Assembly (NCBI GenBank): GCA_015487405.1
Contig: WFPV01000121.1
Coordinates: 1 to 7,899 of the forward strand
DNA: 7,899 nt
Reading direction: 5' to 3'
DNA from: Aquifex sp.
GTDB lineage: Bacteria > Aquificota > Aquificia > Aquificales > Aquificaceae
The notes under the pieces: generated by a model
The model's database searches: none
The model's input: the letters and a program-made list of their open reading frames with translations, nothing else
What the model was told of the DNA's origin: nothing
Translations under genes and position numbers: made by a program
Part shown: one piece after another, positions 1 through 5,460 of the stretch
How the letters are laid out: the number at the start of each line of letters is the position of its first letter
Numbering within the stretch: position 1 is the first letter of the stretch

Positions 1-85
1 CAGTAGGAATGTTGTAGAGAGGTTTTTAAGGCATATAAAACATAGGATGATGAAACTTTTACAGGCGTTTTTCTCACAATGCTAA
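1..85 (+). mobile_element. C-terminal end of a probable DDE transposase, cut by the window edge
   Basis: Reading from base 2, the plus strand is open for 27 codons and ends at a TAA at 83-85. The peptide begins SRNVVERFLRHIKHR and ends LLQAFFSQC. The pattern N-x-V-E-R-F followed by a basic K-x-R stretch is what usually surrounds the last catalytic Glu of DDE transposases (IS6-like and related families), where the Glu in VER is the third acidic residue. After this Glu only about 20 residues remain, shorter than in many such enzymes, so the tail may be truncated or frameshifted. The rest of the gene would lie to the left of the window. The family cannot be fixed from so short a piece, and a chance resemblance remains possible. 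Confidence 0.45.
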
Positions 86-119
86 ATATGAAACTGTCCG
101 GTTTTGGCTCGCTTCCTTC
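86..119 (+). repeat. Imperfect 34-bp direct repeat, copy 1
   Basis: This 34-bp stretch starts atatgaaactgtc and matches 185-218 at 28 of 34 positions, with the first 13 bases identical. It begins directly after the stop codon of the presumed transposase tail, which is where the right terminal repeat of an insertion sequence would be expected. A shorter inverted match (agtttcatat, 10 bp) lies at 380-389. The sequence is seen directly; its role as an insertion-sequence end is inference. Confidence 0.55.
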
Positions 120-184
120 ATTTTCATTAAATCCCTCTCCTCTAATGTCTAGACTTGTCATTCTTGCCCAGAAGTTCATCAAAT

Positions 185-218
185 ATATGAAACTGTCTGA
201 TCTTAGCTCGTTTCTTTC
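185..218 (+). repeat. Imperfect 34-bp direct repeat, copy 2
   Basis: This is the second copy of the repeat at 86-119, offset by exactly 99 bp and in the same orientation. The six mismatches are all transitions (C/T or G/A), a pattern expected of two decayed copies of one ancestor rather than of chance similarity. Being an exact multiple of three, the 99-bp offset also keeps both copies in the same reading frame on either strand. It could be a second insertion-sequence end left by an earlier event, or a tandem duplication. Confidence 0.55.
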
Positions 219-304
219 TGGTATTCTCCTGGCAGAAAAAACGGTCGTCCCATATATAAAGAGGCAAACAACCAAAGGAAAACTATTCTTACAAAATCCA
301 AAAG

Positions 305-336
305 TTTGAATATAATTTATTTTTGAATATAATTTA
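305..336 (+). repeat. 15-bp tandem direct repeat, 17-bp period
   Basis: The 15-mer tttgaatataattta occurs perfectly at 305-319 and again at 322-336. Each copy carries TTGAAT overlapping TATAAT, so the period places the first TTGAAT at promoter distance from the second TATAAT. The repetition is certain; whether it is functional is not. Confidence 0.8.
306..333 (+). promoter_or_regulatory. Candidate sigma-70-type promoter
   Basis: TTGAAT (306-311) and TATAAT (328-333) are separated by 16 bp. The -10 hexamer is a perfect consensus and the -35 matches four of six positions. Transcription would start near 340, giving a leader of about 237 bases before the IclR gene that includes the orphan Shine-Dalgarno sequence and the foldable element at 458-552. 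The surrounding DNA is very AT-rich, so one perfect -10 is weak evidence by itself. The spacing is what makes it credible. Confidence 0.5.
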
Positions 337-367
337 AACACTAAAACAGAATGATTCTTTACAGAAC

Positions 368-375
368 AAGGAGGT
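368..375 (+). promoter_or_regulatory. Orphan Shine-Dalgarno sequence without a start codon
   Basis: AAGGAGGT matches the 3' end of bacterial 16S rRNA over eight bases, stronger than any other ribosome binding site in the window. No ATG, GTG or TTG follows at usable spacing; the next candidate is near 465. It lies about 30 bases after the predicted transcription start, where a gene start would be expected. It may be a leftover of a deleted gene or a chance match. Confidence 0.4.
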
Positions 376-457
376 AGGTAGTTTCATATCCTCAACCCAT
401 AAAGAAAAAAAATAAAAAAGCTTAAAACCTTTCAAGCTAGACAAATTAATAAAGATA

Positions 458-552
458 AACCCCTTGTGAGGGACAGGCAAACAACTAGCCTGCGAGAGTA
501 GCTTGAGTGAGCTACTTTCCGAAATTAAGCTCCTCATCTTCAGTGAGGGGTT
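458..552 (+). ncRNA. Candidate structured RNA or cis-regulatory leader upstream of the IclR gene
   Basis: The element folds by eye into a three-way junction. The closing helix is AACCCCT (458-464) with AGGGGTT (546-552). It is continued by TGAGG (467-471) with CCTCA (532-536), across an asymmetric bulge. Hairpin 1 is CAGGC (474-478) with GCCTG (488-492) and a 9-base loop. Hairpin 2 is AGTAGCT (497-503) with AGCTACT (510-516), extendable to about 10 bp, with a 6-base loop. Two competing local hairpins use the same strands: CCCT/AGGG at 461-472 and CCTCA/TGAGG at 532-548. Mutually exclusive folds of this kind are typical of riboswitch-like leaders. It ends 24 bases before the IclR start and could be cotranscribed from the promoter at 306-333. 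It matches no RNA family I recognise, and strand is assumed from the downstream gene. Because the stems are also symmetric on the other strand, a minus-strand RNA is not excluded. Confidence 0.45.
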
Positions 553-576
553 GTTGACAAGGTTAAAATTTTATCT

Positions 577-1353
577 ATGAAACACGAGTTTAAGGAAATA
601 TATATAATCCAAAATGTTCACTTAGCTCTCGATATTCTTTTCCTCCTTGAGAAAAAACCGCGTAGCTTTGAAGCTATACAAGAAAAACTCAGGATAAATA
701 GGCAAAAGTTAAATAAACTCCTCTCTTTCCTCATAAAAGAGGAGTGGATAGAGCAGGATAAGGAAAGCAAGCTTTACAGATTGGGCATAAAAACTTTTGA
801 GCTTGGTATAAGGTATCTCCAGTTTTTGGACATTAAAAAGGCAGCAAAGCCCATATTAGATGAAATAAGTAAAAGAGTTAAAGAGAACGTTTACCTTACA
901 ACACGCGTAGCGTATGAAGTTCTTTACATAGAAAAGAGTGAAGTTGACAGGGACGTTATGATTCTGTCGAGATACGGAAGGGTTCTACCACTTTACGCCT
1001 CTTCCTCCGGAAAGATTTACCTTTCCCACTTTGACCCTCGTGAGCTTGAGGATTACTTCCAGAAGGTAAAGTGGGTTCGTCATACACCTAAAACGAAGAC
1101 ACCTGAAGAGCTTAGGGAAGAATTAAAGAGGATAAAACAGGAGGACTTTGCTACAAACATAGAAGAGTATGAAGAAGAGGTCGTCAGTGCTGCCGCGGCA
1201 GTTTACGACTATGCGAGGAAGGTTAACTACACCATTACAGTAGTTGCTCCCTCTTATAGAATGAGCGAGAAAGACCTAAACACATGGGTAAAGGAAATAT
1301 TAAAGGAAAATGCAAGCCAGCTTTCTGAAAAACTCGGTTTAATCAAAACCTGA
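577..1353 (+). CDS. IclR-family transcriptional regulator
   Basis: A 258-residue DNA-binding regulator, about the usual IclR length. Residues 12-75 form the winged helix-turn-helix: the opening IQNVHLALDILFLL matches the family start (I-Q-S-V-x-x-A-L-x-I-L), followed by a recognition-helix region near 39-52 and a wing near 57-69 (YRLG). Residues 85-255 form the effector-binding domain, with ASSSGKIYL (141-149) replacing the common A-x-G-K-x-x-L-A motif and EEYEEEVVSAAAAVYD (197-212) at the conserved E-x-x-x-G-x-x-x-x-A-x-P-x-x-D position. The usual Gly there is Val, so the ligand may be unusual. No SD is clear: AAGG at 559-562 is 14 bases from the ATG, but starting later would cut the conserved helix. 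No catabolic genes lie beside it, so targets and ligand are unknown. It follows a structured leader candidate and a 10-bp palindrome (564-573), and its last 11 bases overlap nadE tail to tail. Confidence 0.88.
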   Translation: MKHEFKEIYIIQNVHLALDILFLLEKKPRSFEAIQEKLRINRQKLNKLLSFLIKEEWIEQDKESKLYRLGIKTFELGIRYLQFLDIKKAAKPILDEISKRVKENVYLTTRVAYEVLYIEKSEVDRDVMILSRYGRVLPLYASSSGKIYLSHFDPRELEDYFQKVKWVRHTPKTKTPEELREELKRIKQEDFATNIEEYEEEVVSAAAAVYDYARKVNYTITVVAPSYRMSEKDLNTWVKEILKENASQLSEKLGLIKT

Positions 1354-3049
1354 ACTTGTTTGTTATGGGCATCCTCCAGTCTTTTCCAAAGGCTCTCTCA
1401 GTTATCTTAGGACCCACCGGTGCCTGTTTCCTTTTGTATTCAGCCTTTCTAATCATGTAAATTGTGCGATACACATCCTCTTTTGGGAAACCTTGTTTTA
1501 CAATTTCTTCAGGAGACAGGACTTCTTCTATGTAGAGCCTGAGAATCTTATCAAGCTCCTCGTAAGGTGGTAGAGTGTCCTGGTCCGTTTGATTGGGTCT
1601 TAACTCCGCGGAGGGAGGTTTCTTAAAGACCCTTTCGGGTATTACTTTTGAGATTGAATTCCTATACTCGGCTAGCCTGTAAACGAAAGTTTTGTAAACG
1701 TCCTTAATGGGAGCAAAGCCTCCGGACATATCTCCATATATGGTGGTATATCCTACAGCTGACTCACTTTTATTAGAAGTAGAAAGAACGAGATAGCCGA
1801 ACTTGTTAGATAGATAAAAAAGAATATTTGCCCTTATCCTCGCCTGGATGTTTTCATCCGCAACGTCAAAACTGAGCTCACAGAACTCCTTTTCAAATCC
1901 CCTTCTGTAAGCTTTAAAGGTCTCCGTGATGGGAATTACGTGGAATTCTATTCCGAGATTCTTCGCAAGCTCTGAGGCATCCTCGTAACTTTCCTTTGAA
2001 GAAAATTCTGAAGGCATGTAAACTCCGACTACTCTTTCCTTTCCAAGAGCGTCCGTAGCTATGCAGGCTACGAGGGAGCTGTCTATCCCTCCTGATAGCC
2101 CAAGAACGACCTTTTTAAAGCCGTTTTTTTCCGTATAGTCCTTTACTGCAAGAGTTAGAGCCTTATAGATTTCCTCTTCACCGGTAAGTTTATCTTCTAC
2201 TTTCCCTTCCTTATAAGGAGTCTCCTTTTGAATTGAAACGCTAAAGCTCGGACTTATTTTTTCCACTTTTTGGCTCGCTTCCCTCCACCGAAGGTCTGTC
2301 AATCTACTCCTGTTTACCTTTTCAAGTTCCAAACTTACTGTAAAGACATCCTCCTCAAAAGCCTTTCCCCTGGCGATTATATTGCCCTTTGGGTCTATTA
2401 CTAAGCTCCTTCCATCAAAGACAAGCTCATCCTGTCCGCCGACGAGGTTAACGTAAATCACAAAGGCGTTATTGTCTTCCGCACGAGCCTTTAAAAAAGC
2501 CTCTTTGTATTCATACTTTCCTATATGGTAAGGGGAAGCGTTTACGTTCAGAATTACTTGAGCTCCAGAAAGAGCTCCCAGTCTTTCAACTCCGTCCGGA
2601 TACCATATATCCTCACATATGGAGAAGGTTAGTTTATATCCATTTAACTCAGCCAATAGAGGCTCTTCCCCGCTTCTGAAGTATCTTTTCTCGTCAAATA
2701 CGCTGTAGTTAGGAAGAAAGTGCTTTTTATAAACTCCCAAGGGTTTTCCTTTATAAATGAGTGCCAAAGCATTGTAGAGGTCAGACTCGTAGAAGGGAGT
2801 TCCCACACCGATTAAGCAGTCGTAGTTTTTTGTTTTATATATCAATTCTTTTAGGGCTTTATGAATCTCACTTAAAAAGTGTTTTTGGAGCAAAAGGTCT
2901 TCGGGAGGATATCCTGAAAGGGCAAGCTCGGGAAATAGGATAACGTGTGCTTCTTTATGAAATTCCTTTACAACTTGAAGTATCTTCTTTAGGTTGCCTT
3001 CTATATCACCTACGGCGAAGTTAAGCTGGGCTACTGTGACGTTGAGCAT
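1343..3049 (-). CDS. nadE: Glutamine-dependent NAD+ synthetase
   Basis: A 568-residue cytosolic enzyme catalysing the last step of NAD+ synthesis: deamido-NAD+ plus ATP and glutamine-derived ammonia give NAD+, AMP and pyrophosphate. Residues 1-255 are a nitrilase-type glutaminase with the complete Glu-Lys-Cys triad: E41 (FPELALSGYPPEDLL), K109 (K-x-x-LPNY, then VFDEKRYF) and C145 (SICEDIWYPDG). Residues about 290-568 are the ATP-pyrophosphatase synthetase domain, with the P-loop SGGIDSS at 319-325, STSNKSE at 423-429 and the GDMSGGFAPIKDVYK segment at 439-453. Length and two-domain architecture fit the NadE type that uses glutamine directly. The start gives the typical nitrilase N-terminus (VTVAQLNFAVGDIEGN). 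It lies 18 bp after atpD on the same strand, but no Shine-Dalgarno is visible and a terminator-like hairpin occupies the junction, so expression may depend on read-through or coupling. Its 3' end overlaps the convergent regulator gene by 11 bp. Confidence 0.95.
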   Translation of the reverse strand: MLNVTVAQLNFAVGDIEGNLKKILQVVKEFHKEAHVILFPELALSGYPPEDLLLQKHFLSEIHKALKELIYKTKNYDCLIGVGTPFYESDLYNALALIYKGKPLGVYKKHFLPNYSVFDEKRYFRSGEEPLLAELNGYKLTFSICEDIWYPDGVERLGALSGAQVILNVNASPYHIGKYEYKEAFLKARAEDNNAFVIYVNLVGGQDELVFDGRSLVIDPKGNIIARGKAFEEDVFTVSLELEKVNRSRLTDLRWREASQKVEKISPSFSVSIQKETPYKEGKVEDKLTGEEEIYKALTLAVKDYTEKNGFKKVVLGLSGGIDSSLVACIATDALGKERVVGVYMPSEFSSKESYEDASELAKNLGIEFHVIPITETFKAYRRGFEKEFCELSFDVADENIQARIRANILFYLSNKFGYLVLSTSNKSESAVGYTTIYGDMSGGFAPIKDVYKTFVYRLAEYRNSISKVIPERVFKKPPSAELRPNQTDQDTLPPYEELDKILRLYIEEVLSPEEIVKQGFPKEDVYRTIYMIRKAEYKRKQAPVGPKITERAFGKDWRMPITNKFRF

Positions 3050-3083
3050 AAAGGAGAAAAGGGCGCCTTAGACCTTAGCGCCC
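3050..3083 (-). terminator. Terminator-like hairpin at the atpD-nadE junction
   Basis: On the minus strand GGGCGC (3083-3078) pairs with GCGCCC (3066-3061) around an 11-base loop, followed by a pyrimidine tract TTTTCTCCTTT (3060-3050). This is the form of an intrinsic terminator. The last coding bases of atpD make the first arm and the atpD stop codon (3070-3068) is in the loop, so the hairpin can form fully only when no ribosome is finishing atpD. The tail is broken by C residues, so termination is probably partial, which would attenuate nadE rather than block it. Confidence 0.5.
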
Positions 3084-4504
3084 ATCTGTTTAGCCTTTTC
3101 TATAACGTCCTCTATGGTTCCAACCATGTAGAAGGCGTTTTCAGGAAGGTGGTCATACTTTCCGGTGAGGACTTCTTTGAAGGACCTTATGGTGTCTTCA
3201 AGTTTCACGTATTTACCGGGCATTCCCGTGAACTGCTCAGCAACGTGGAAGGGCTGAGACAGGAACTTCTGTATTCTTCTTGCCCTGTTAACTATAGCTT
3301 TGTCCTCATCGGAGAGCTCTTCCATACCAAGTATTGCGATGATTTCTTGGAGCTCTTTGTATCTTTGGAGAATTCTCTTGACTTCCATAGCAACTTCGTA
3401 GTGTTCTTCTCCAACATATTCGGGAGCCAAGTATTTAGAGGTAGACTCTAAGGGGTCTATTGCGGGGTATATTCCGAGCTCTGCGAGTCTTCTCGTGAGA
3501 ACCGTGGTAGCGTCAAGGTGTGCGAAAATTGACCAGGGTGCTGGGTCCGTTATGTCGTCTGCAGGAACGTAAACCGCTTGTATAGCGGTAATAGAACCCT
3601 TCTTGGTTGAGGTAATCCTTTCCTGAACTTCTCCTACGTCGGTGTTCAGTGTGGGCTGGTATCCAACCGCGGAGGGCAATCTTCCGAGCAATGTAGAAAC
3701 CTCAGCTCCCGCCTGAACGAATCTAAAGATGTTATCTATGAATATGAGAACGTCCTGACCTTCCACGTCTCTAAAGTATTCTGCCATCGTGAGACCGGTG
3801 TGTGCTACTCTGAACCTCACTCCGGGAGGCTCGTTCATCTGTCCGTAAACCATAACGGTGTAGGGGAGAACTCCGCTTTCCTTCATTTCAAGCCACAGGT
3901 CGTTTCCTTCTCTGGTTCTCTCACCGACTCCAACAACTACGGAGTATCCCTGGTGGAAACGAGCTATGTTGTGAATAAGCTCTTGCATTAAAACGGTCTT
4001 TCCAACTCCCGCTCCACCGAATAGTCCGACCTTTCCACCTTTAATGATGGGCTGGAGGAGGTCTATAACCTTAATACCGGTTTCAAGGATTTCAACCTTA
4101 GTGGATTGCTCAACGAGTTCGGGGGGATTTCTGAACATAGGCCAGTACTCGTCCGTTTCTACGGGACCCGCCTCGTCTATGGGCTGTCCCACAACGTTGA
4201 ATATTCTTCCGAGAACTCCCTTTCCTACGGGGACCTTAATGGGTCCTCCTAAATACTCTACTTCCTGTCCCCTTACGAGTCCGTCGGTGGGTCCCATTGC
4301 GATGGACCTTACCCTGTGCTCCCCTATGTGTTGTGCTACTTCCATGTAGAGCTCTTCTTCAAACCATTCCCCCTTGTCGTTGATAGCCCTTCTTATGGTT
4401 TTTAGCCCGTCCTTAATCTTGGGAAGTTCCTTTACTCCTTCGAATTCAACGTCAACGACGGGTCCTATGACCTGAACTATTCTTCCCTTTATAGTTTCCG
4501 CCAT
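3068..4504 (-). CDS. atpD: ATP synthase F1 subunit beta
   Basis: The 478-residue catalytic subunit of the F1 sector, which makes ATP from ADP and phosphate on the cytoplasmic face of the membrane while subunit gamma rotates in its centre. The N-terminal beta-barrel spans about 1-85 and the nucleotide-binding domain about 86-355. Walker A is GGAGVGKT at 163-170 with K169. The catalytic Glu-Arg pair GERTRE is at 194-199, Walker B LIFIDN at 253-258, and the family signature PAIDPLESTS at 348-357. The C-terminal helical domain carries a DELSEED-like loop, MEELSDED, at 394-401. The common ATT in DPAPATTFAHLDA is WSI here (324-326), an uncommon change. The start has an ideal SD (GGAGGT, 7-base spacing). 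It follows atpG by 15 bp, clearly one operon. The usual neighbours atpA (before atpG) and atpC (after atpD) are absent. Confidence 0.98.
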   Translation of the reverse strand: MAETIKGRIVQVIGPVVDVEFEGVKELPKIKDGLKTIRRAINDKGEWFEEELYMEVAQHIGEHRVRSIAMGPTDGLVRGQEVEYLGGPIKVPVGKGVLGRIFNVVGQPIDEAGPVETDEYWPMFRNPPELVEQSTKVEILETGIKVIDLLQPIIKGGKVGLFGGAGVGKTVLMQELIHNIARFHQGYSVVVGVGERTREGNDLWLEMKESGVLPYTVMVYGQMNEPPGVRFRVAHTGLTMAEYFRDVEGQDVLIFIDNIFRFVQAGAEVSTLLGRLPSAVGYQPTLNTDVGEVQERITSTKKGSITAIQAVYVPADDITDPAPWSIFAHLDATTVLTRRLAELGIYPAIDPLESTSKYLAPEYVGEEHYEVAMEVKRILQRYKELQEIIAILGMEELSDEDKAIVNRARRIQKFLSQPFHVAEQFTGMPGKYVKLEDTIRSFKEVLTGKYDHLPENAFYMVGTIEDVIEKAKQMGAKV

Positions 4505-4511
4505 AATTAGA

Positions 4512-4517
4512 ACCTCC
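4512..4517 (-). promoter_or_regulatory. Ribosome binding site of atpD
   Basis: GGAGGT on the minus strand lies 7 bases before the atpD ATG and 2 bases after the atpG stop codon. It fixes the atpD start and would allow terminating atpG ribosomes to reinitiate, consistent with coupled synthesis of gamma and beta. Confidence 0.85.
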
Positions 4518-4519
4518 GT

Positions 4520-5395
4520 TTATTGTTGCTTAAGAGCTTCAACAGCGTTAGTAATATCAATAAGCTCAGTGGTAATGCTTTCTTGCCTTGCCTTATTAAA
4601 GATAAGAGTCCACTGTTTTATGAGGTCATCCGCATTCTTGGTCGCGTTGTCCATCGCTATCATCCTAGCAAAGTGTTCCGCCGCGTTGCTTTCTACCATT
4701 GCCCTGTAAATCTGGTAGTTAAGGTAAAGGTTCGCTATGTAATTGAAGAACTTCTCTTCGGAAACCTCAAAGGTGTAAACACCCGGAATCTCCTCTTCAG
4801 TTTCTGGAGCTTCAAAGGGGAGGAAGGTTCTCACGATGGGCTTGTAGCTTGCACGGGTAACCATCTCGTTGTTTATAAGGTAAACTTTGTCAGTTTCCTT
4901 GTTAATAAACCTTTCTCTAACCGCTTCCGCCACTTCCTTAGCTACCGAGAAGTTAACGGTTTTTCTGAAAACCTCATCGTATCCCTTTATAATCTTGTAT
5001 CCCCTCTTTGAGAAGTATTGGTATCCCTTCCTTCCTATCAGAAAGAGACTTACTTCCTTTCCTTGCTTCTGCTTTTCGTTTATCAGGTTTTCTGCAGTTT
5101 TAATAACGTTGGAATTAAACGCTCCTGCAAGTCCCCTGTCCGCGGTAACGAGAATTATGTCCACTTTCCTCTCTTCCCTCAGGTCAAACAGAGGATGCTC
5201 CTCCCTGTCAACGTGCTTAGCAAGGTGTCCCACAAGTTCGTAAATCTTTTCGGAGTAAGGTCTTGAGGCGTAAACGAGTTCCTGTGCCCTTCTGAGCTTT
5301 GCCGCAGAAACAACTTTCATCGCGTTGGTTATTCTCTTTGTGTTCTTTATTCCCTGTATCTTTCTCCTTATATCCCGTGGGGAGAGCTTAGCCAT
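4520..5395 (-). CDS. atpG: ATP synthase F1 subunit gamma
   Basis: The 291-residue central stalk subunit that couples rotation of the c-ring to catalysis in the alpha3-beta3 head. The N-terminal helix SPRDIRRKIQGIKNTKRITNAMKVVSAAKLRRA (5-37) and the C-terminal helix (about 225-291) form the coiled-coil shaft. The middle Rossmann-like domain contains VTADRGLAGAFNSNVI (83-98). Near the end RQESITTELIDITNAVEAL (270-288) matches the gamma signature, but the usual Gly-Ala at its end is Ala-Val. There is no chloroplast-type regulatory Cys insertion. Length is normal for bacteria. The start gives the classic short N-terminus, yet no Shine-Dalgarno precedes it, and the best -10 box (5412-5407) would leave only about five untranslated bases. 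It is the first gene of an atpG-atpD(-nadE) unit divergent from rplI. Confidence 0.97.
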   Translation of the reverse strand: MAKLSPRDIRRKIQGIKNTKRITNAMKVVSAAKLRRAQELVYASRPYSEKIYELVGHLAKHVDREEHPLFDLREERKVDIILVTADRGLAGAFNSNVIKTAENLINEKQKQGKEVSLFLIGRKGYQYFSKRGYKIIKGYDEVFRKTVNFSVAKEVAEAVRERFINKETDKVYLINNEMVTRASYKPIVRTFLPFEAPETEEEIPGVYTFEVSEEKFFNYIANLYLNYQIYRAMVESNAAEHFARMIAMDNATKNADDLIKQWTLIFNKARQESITTELIDITNAVEALKQQ

Positions 5396-5406
5396 AACGC
5401 TAACTT

Positions 5407-5436
5407 ATTATAAACGTAAAATTATTAGGTTGTATA
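5407..5436 (-). promoter_or_regulatory. Candidate promoter for atpG-atpD
   Basis: On the minus strand TATAAT occupies 5412-5407, with TATACA (four of six matches to TTGACA) at 5436-5431 and an 18-bp spacer. Transcription would begin near 5400, giving an almost leaderless atpG mRNA. Its -35 overlaps the -10 of the opposing rplI promoter. Confidence 0.5.
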
Positions 5437-5438
5437 AT
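5433..5438 (+). promoter_or_regulatory. Candidate -10 element for rplI-ccsA
   Basis: A perfect TATAAT on the plus strand is followed by about 36 bases to the rplI ATG, leaving room for an ordinary leader with its SD. The -35 region is poor (at best three of six matches at 18-bp spacing). The rplI promoter must lie in this 79-bp gap, unless transcription comes from inside atpG. Confidence 0.45.
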
Positions 5439-5460
5439 TAAATTCTCCACTTAGAAAACG

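Larger units (their letters stand above)
86..576. other. Gene-free, AT-rich accessory stretch with repeats and a structured element
   Basis: No convincing protein gene lies between the transposase tail and the IclR gene. Short frames such as 79-309 (plus) and 537-334 (minus) lack ribosome binding sites and have low-quality, Ser/Leu/Phe-rich translations. On the minus strand one frame stays open from 383 to the window edge (127 codons), but it has no good start and runs antisense to the transposase tail. What can be supported is the pair of direct repeats, the tandem repeat and promoter near 305-336, an orphan ribosome-binding sequence at 368-375, a poly-purine run at 401-420, and the structured element at 458-552. 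The stretch reads like the scar of mobile-element activity next to a regulatory leader. Confidence 0.6.

Noticed and set aside
79..309. Plus-strand frame of 76 codons starting MLNMKLSG
   Set aside because: It has no ribosome binding site, its composition is Ser/Leu/Phe-rich, and it spans both copies of the direct repeat. It looks like chance openness.
380..410. gtttcatatcctcaaccc resembles one end of some CRISPR repeats
   Set aside because: There is only one copy, no regular spacing and no cas genes. The similarity is to a generic GTTTCA start.
334..537. Minus-strand frame of 67 codons beginning inside the structured element
   Set aside because: It has no ribosome binding site. Its codons run through the hairpins and the AT-rich promoter repeat, and the protein has no recognisable pattern.
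458..552. The foldable element as 6S RNA, SRP RNA or a known riboswitch such as cyclic di-GMP-I
   Set aside because: 6S RNA is one long bulged hairpin about twice as long, the SRP core motif is absent, and the acaggcaaac similarity to cyclic di-GMP-I is not followed by that class's second conserved half.
554..559. Perfect TTGACA as the -35 of an iclR promoter
   Set aside because: At 17-bp spacing the -10 would fall on the start codon itself (ATGAAA), and the nearest TAAAAT is only 4 bp away. No usable -10 goes with it.
4523..5266. Several plus-strand frames of 82-162 codons antisense to atpG, and similar ones antisense to atpD and nadE
   Set aside because: They are shadows of strongly conserved minus-strand genes, without ribosome binding sites or recognisable protein patterns.
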